From NCBI GenBank assembly GCA_017461345.1, contig JAFTYP010000030.1:1-36039 (forward strand): a stretch of 36,039 bases of DNA, in the 5' to 3' direction. This DNA comes from Bacteroidaceae bacterium (GTDB lineage: Bacteria; Bacteroidota; Bacteroidia; Bacteroidales; Bacteroidaceae). Positions within the stretch are counted from its first letter, which is position 1; the number at the start of each line of letters is the position of its first letter. The translations under genes were made by a program, and so were the position numbers. Shown here one piece after another: positions 32,590-36,039 of the stretch. Under the pieces are notes generated by a model, which saw only the letters and a program-made list of their open reading frames with translations, searched no databases and was not told the DNA's origin.

Positions 32590-33924
32590 ATGACACTCAT
32601 CCTTATTGCAACCTTCATCCTTGGCTACGCGTTCATAGCCATGGAACACAAAATCAAGATAGACAAAGCCGCAACCGCACTGACGATGTTCGGTGCGATG
32701 TGGGCCATCTATGCACTGCTTGGCGGAAGCGACACCACAGGCACAGAACTCACAGAGCACCTGGGCAGCACCTGCGAGACACTTGTCTTTCTCATCGGTG
32801 CAATGACGATTGTCGATCTCATAGACACCCACGGCGGATTCTACATCCTCACCAAATACATCACCACCCGAAAGAAGATAAAACTGCTGTGGGTAATGGC
32901 CTGCATCACCTTCTTCATGTCGGCTGTGCTGGACAACATGACCACCACCATTGTGATGATAATGATGCTGCGCAAGATTATTGCCAAGCCTCTGGACAGA
33001 TGGATCTTCTCCGGCATCATCATCATTGCAGCAAATGCCGGCGGAGCATGGTCGCCCATCGGCGACGTGACAACCATCATGATGTGGATGCGAGGCAACG
33101 TCACCACATTGCCTCTGATGTCGTATCTGATTCTCCCCTGTTTCGTGGCAACCCTCGTTCCGCTGTCCGTAATGTCGTTTCGTTACAGACAAAGCGGCGG
33201 AGACATGCTCTCCTCGCAGCCAATAGAAATGCGTCTGCCACAAGGAGTGGGCAAGAAGTTCAGTCGTGGCATATTCTTTGCCGGCGTATTGGGTCTGCTC
33301 TCCGTGCCTGTCATCAAGGCAGTCACCGGACTTCCGCCCTACGTTGGCATCATGTTCGTACTGGGCGGACTATGGATTCTGACCGAGATAATCTACGGAC
33401 GCAAACGGGAAATGGAGGAGTCCATCAAGAACAGAGTGTCGAAAGTCATCAAGCACATCGACATGCCCACCATATTGTTCTTCCTGGGCATACTGATGTC
33501 TGTCAGTTGTCTGCAAAGTGCAAACATTCTTAGCGAAGCGGCAAACTTTCTCGACAAGAATGTGCATGAAGTCTTTGCCATCACCTCTGCCGTTGGTGTC
33601 CTTTCGTCCATCATCGACAATGTGCCGTTGGTTGCTGCCTGCATGGGCATGTATCCGATTGTAACGCCGGAGATGTTGCAGACTTGTGCCGACCCTGCCT
33701 ATATGCAATCGTTTATGCAAGACGGCATCTTCTGGTTGTTGCTGACGTATTGTGCCGGCATCGGAGGAAGCATTCTCATCATTGGTTCTGCTGCCGGTGT
33801 GGTGGCGATGGGATTGGAGCGCATTGACTTCGGCTGGTACTTCAAGAACGTGACGCTTCTTGCCTTTCTGGGTTACATTGCAGGCATTGCCGTTCTCTTT
33901 GCAGAGTCGCTGTTTCTTTTTTAG
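32590..33924 (+). CDS. nhaD: Na+/H+ antiporter, NhaD type
   Basis: 444 residues with about 11-12 membrane segments, matching NhaD of the ion transporter superfamily. Visible are the paired motifs ending SAVLDNMTTTIVM (about 113-125) and GGAWSPIGDVTTIMMW (about 152-167), with a second half containing SSIIDNVPLVAA. It exchanges Na+ (or Li+) for protons, supporting alkaline and salt tolerance. It lies 18 bases after the radical SAM gene and 43 bases before the thioesterase, so it is likely co-transcribed with both. Confidence 0.93.
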   Translation: MTLILIATFILGYAFIAMEHKIKIDKAATALTMFGAMWAIYALLGGSDTTGTELTEHLGSTCETLVFLIGAMTIVDLIDTHGGFYILTKYITTRKKIKLLWVMACITFFMSAVLDNMTTTIVMIMMLRKIIAKPLDRWIFSGIIIIAANAGGAWSPIGDVTTIMMWMRGNVTTLPLMSYLILPCFVATLVPLSVMSFRYRQSGGDMLSSQPIEMRLPQGVGKKFSRGIFFAGVLGLLSVPVIKAVTGLPPYVGIMFVLGGLWILTEIIYGRKREMEESIKNRVSKVIKHIDMPTILFFLGILMSVSCLQSANILSEAANFLDKNVHEVFAITSAVGVLSSIIDNVPLVAACMGMYPIVTPEMLQTCADPAYMQSFMQDGIFWLLLTYCAGIGGSILIIGSAAGVVAMGLERIDFGWYFKNVTLLAFLGYIAGIAVLFAESLFLF

Positions 33925-33967
33925 CAGACATTGTTGTTTTCCGTAATCAATCATTTTCCACTTCATA

Positions 33968-34408
33968 ATGAACCACACTGAATCACAGGCACTGAAGGAT
34001 TTCTTTCTTCGCGATGAGTTTGCCCGCCTTAATGGGATAGAGTTGGTAGAGATCTCCGAAGGTTTCGCCCATGCACAGGTTTGCATAAAGTCGCACCACC
34101 TGAATGCCGGCGGTTGTGTGCAAGGCGGAGTGCTGTTCACTCTGGCCGACCTTGCATTTGCTGCTGCCACCAACAGCCACGGCACACTCACCGTCACGTC
34201 GTCTGCCAACATTGCTTTCGTGCGGAGCGTCTGTTCCGGCACACTCTCTGCCCATGCACGGGAGGTAGTCAACCATCGTCATTTGCCTTTCTGCGAAGTG
34301 CGTGTCACCGACGAGGCCGGCAACCTGATTGCCATATTCACGGCCAGCGGCTATCGCAAGGAAGGCATCACGGCAATACCCGGACAGAAAGAAGAGACAA
34401 AAGACTAA
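33968..34408 (+). CDS. PaaI-family hotdog thioesterase
   Basis: 146 residues, single hotdog domain of the PaaI group (acyl-CoA thioesterases acting often on phenylacetyl- or other aromatic acyl-CoAs). The helix with VQGGVLFTLADLAFAAA carries the likely catalytic Asp61, with Asn46 in HHLNAGG. No other phenylacetate or fatty-acid catabolism gene is nearby, so the substrate is open. It starts 43 bases after nhaD and is followed 43 bases later by a transporter. Confidence 0.85.
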   Translation: MNHTESQALKDFFLRDEFARLNGIELVEISEGFAHAQVCIKSHHLNAGGCVQGGVLFTLADLAFAAATNSHGTLTVTSSANIAFVRSVCSGTLSAHAREVVNHRHLPFCEVRVTDEAGNLIAIFTASGYRKEGITAIPGQKEETKD

Positions 34409-34451
34409 AAGACATTATACAAATACAAATCGTCGAACACAAATCAACAAG

Positions 34452-35831
34452 ATGAGTAGTACAACAAAAGAAAAAGTTACATTCAGCAAAGCCTTTTGGG
34501 TTGCCAACACCGTAGAGTTATTCGAGCGCGCCGCATACTATGGCGTCTTCATCGTCATCACCCTTTACCTGAGCCGTATTCTTGGCTTCGACGACATTGA
34601 GTCGGCTGCCATTGCAGGCATCTTCTCTGCCTGCCTCTATCTGTTGCCCACGTTTGCTGGGGCATTGGCCGACAAGATAGGTTTCCGCAACTCCATGCTG
34701 CTGGCATTTGCTCTGCTCACCTGTGGCTATCTCGGACTGGCTGTCTATCCCACCTGGCTCGAGGCAGCAGGCCTGGCAGAGTACAACGAGACAACCACTT
34801 TCACCGGTCTGCTGGAGAGCAATCTGCGCTATGGCATCATCCCCATCATGGCACTCATCATCTGTGGCGGTTCGTTCATCAAGAGCGTCATTTCGGGCAC
34901 GGTGGCAAAGGAGACCACACCGGAGACGCGCGCCAAAGGCTTCTCCATCTTCTATGCCATGGTCAACATCGGTGCCTTCTCGGGCAAGACCATCGTGAAG
35001 CCTCTGCGCGAAGCACTGGGCAACGAAGGTCTCATCACACTCAACTACTTCTCCGCCACCATGACCTTTCTGGCTCTTCTGGCCATCTGGTTCTTCTACA
35101 AGAGCGCACAGCACACGGGCGAAGGCAAGACCTTCGGTCAGATATGGAACGCACTGATCAAGGTATGCACCAATGGTCGCCTTGTCATGCTCACGCTCAT
35201 CATCACTGGTTTCTGGCTGGTGCAGCAGCAACTCTACGCCACCATGCCCAAATACGTGCTCCGTCTGGCAGGCGAAGGCGCATCGCCCTCGTGGTATGCC
35301 AACGTCAACCCACTGGTGGTGGTGCTGACGGTGAGCCTTGTCACGCAGATGATGCGCAATCGCAGCGCACTCACATCCATGACCATAGGCATGTTCATTA
35401 TGCCCATCTCGGCAATCTGCATGGCGTACGGCAACATGCTCGACGGCAGCACCACCATCCTCACCATGCACCCGGTGGCGTTCATGATGGTTGTAGGCAT
35501 CGTCTTCCAGGGCTTGGCAGAGACATTCATCTCGCCCCGTTTCCTGGAGTACTTCTCGCTCCAGGCACCCAAAGGCGAAGAGGGACTCTATCTGGGCTTC
35601 AGCCATCTCCACTCGTTCCTCTCGTCCATCTGCGGTTTCGGACTCTCAGGCTTCCTGCTCAGCAAGTATTGCCCCGACCCGGCTCTCTTCTCCACCCACG
35701 AGGAATGGGCAGCAGCCAGCACCAATGCACACTACATCTGGTACTGCTTCGGAGCCATCGCCCTGGTGTCTGCCATTGCACTCATCGTCTATGGCCAGGT
35801 GGTGAAGCGTCTCGATGCAAAGAAACAATAG
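34452..35831 (+). CDS. MFS transporter, POT/PTR2-like (proton-coupled peptide transporter family)
   Basis: 459 residues from the ATG at 34452. The frame extends to 34329 inside the thioesterase, but that extension is basic and unlike the family. About 12 membrane segments. The opening VELFERAAYYG (21-31) is the POT family signature ExFERxxYYG, and ALADKIGFRNSML fits the MFS loop 2-3 motif. Some POT proteins import di- and tripeptides with protons; a substrate cannot be read here. It is the last gene of the run; the IS end lies 67 bases beyond its stop. Confidence 0.82.
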   Translation: MSSTTKEKVTFSKAFWVANTVELFERAAYYGVFIVITLYLSRILGFDDIESAAIAGIFSACLYLLPTFAGALADKIGFRNSMLLAFALLTCGYLGLAVYPTWLEAAGLAEYNETTTFTGLLESNLRYGIIPIMALIICGGSFIKSVISGTVAKETTPETRAKGFSIFYAMVNIGAFSGKTIVKPLREALGNEGLITLNYFSATMTFLALLAIWFFYKSAQHTGEGKTFGQIWNALIKVCTNGRLVMLTLIITGFWLVQQQLYATMPKYVLRLAGEGASPSWYANVNPLVVVLTVSLVTQMMRNRSALTSMTIGMFIMPISAICMAYGNMLDGSTTILTMHPVAFMMVVGIVFQGLAETFISPRFLEYFSLQAPKGEEGLYLGFSHLHSFLSSICGFGLSGFLLSKYCPDPALFSTHEEWAAASTNAHYIWYCFGAIALVSAIALIVYGQVVKRLDAKKQ

Positions 35832-35898
35832 CCGGCCGCAGCGGAAAAACATCCCCCGCAAGCCTGCCGAAAACACAAAAATCCCCGCCAAGATTGTC

Positions 35899-36039
35899 TG
35901 AAGTGACCCCAAAAAGTTGGACGGATTAATAAAAATATTATTGGTAAAGAGTTCGGTATTCCACCGGACTCTTTCCTTTTAACCGGTATTTGATTCTTTT
36001 ATTGTTGTAGTATTCGATGTAGTCTTCCAAAGCCTTTGC
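35899..36039 (-). mobile_element. 3' end of an IS3-family insertion sequence (cut by the window edge)
   Basis: The element ends at 35899 in TGAAGTGACC followed by CCAAAAAGTTGGAC, a typical terminal inverted repeat of IS3-family (IS150-like) elements of Bacteroidetes. Inside it is the end of a transposase reading leftward. The other end is beyond the window, so completeness and target duplication cannot be judged. Confidence 0.85.
35938..36039 (-). CDS. IS3-family transposase OrfB, C-terminal end only
   Basis: Partial: 33 residues and a TAA stop are in the window, the rest is beyond the right edge. The visible end has the IS3/IS150 OrfB finish, [16 protein letters not shown] then KGKSPVEYR. 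This is the region after the DDE catalytic core, so the active site cannot be checked. The stop lies 38 bases inside the terminal repeat. Confidence 0.85.
   Translation of the reverse strand, partial: AKALEDYIEYYNNKRIKYRLKGKSPVEYRTLYQ

Overview
The window comes from a member of the Bacteroidales, most likely Prevotellaceae. The evidence is the set of Bacteroidetes-type promoters (TTTG, 19-20 bases, TAnnTTTG), the families present (DUF4292, DUF4294, class III fructose-bisphosphatase, a C10 cysteine protease with BspA-type leucine-rich repeats, a glycine-lipid acyltransferase pair), the scarcity of Shine-Dalgarno sites, and an IS3-family end. It is mainly core chromosome. There is no phage, CRISPR array, defence island or polysaccharide-utilisation locus.

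Layout. 1-224: leader and promoter of what is probably an rRNA operon reading leftward off the window. 547-8764 (minus): one run of eight genes, namely a small secreted protein, a glycine-lipid acyltransferase pair (glsA/glsB-like), dgt, dut, a secreted TPR protein, a DUF4292 lipoprotein and an EnvC-like amidase activator. 9161-13921 (plus): a 1586-residue secreted C10 protease. 14184-18979 (minus): sppA-lpxK-punA-thiL. 19237-20220 (minus): a YbhN/UPF0104 membrane protein. 20280-23065 (plus): rsmA-fbp. 23254-24655 (minus): psd-pssA, making phosphatidylethanolamine. 24817-29227 (plus): dnaE, trxA and a small acidic protein. 29404-30903 (plus): cysS. 31059-31694 (minus): DUF4294. 31795-35831 (plus): radical SAM protein, NhaD antiporter, PaaI-like thioesterase, POT-like transporter. 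The right edge is the 3' end of an IS3-family element.

The most unusual feature is a dispersed family of intergenic tandem repeats with an exact 22-base period. Six arrays lie at about 395-478, 4474-4557, 14084-14172, 19136-19224, 23120-23228 and 30979-31060. Each unit is an 8-base core, usually the palindrome GGTTAACC, followed by a 14-base spacer close to ATTATTGCCGGAAA. Cores sit exactly 22 bases apart within every array. In five of six arrays the last unit replaces its spacer with a T tract and points away from the 3' end of the preceding gene, so these arrays look like modular, copy-variable terminators. The sixth faces the other way and forms the 5' leader of the TPR gene. Two arrays use a second core, GGCAGTAG.

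A second large-scale signal is compositional. The plus strand changes between A+C-rich and G+T-rich blocks whatever the coding strand, and the switch can fall inside a gene, for example near 27060 in dnaE. No complete new enzyme system was recognised; the repeat family is the best candidate for something undescribed.
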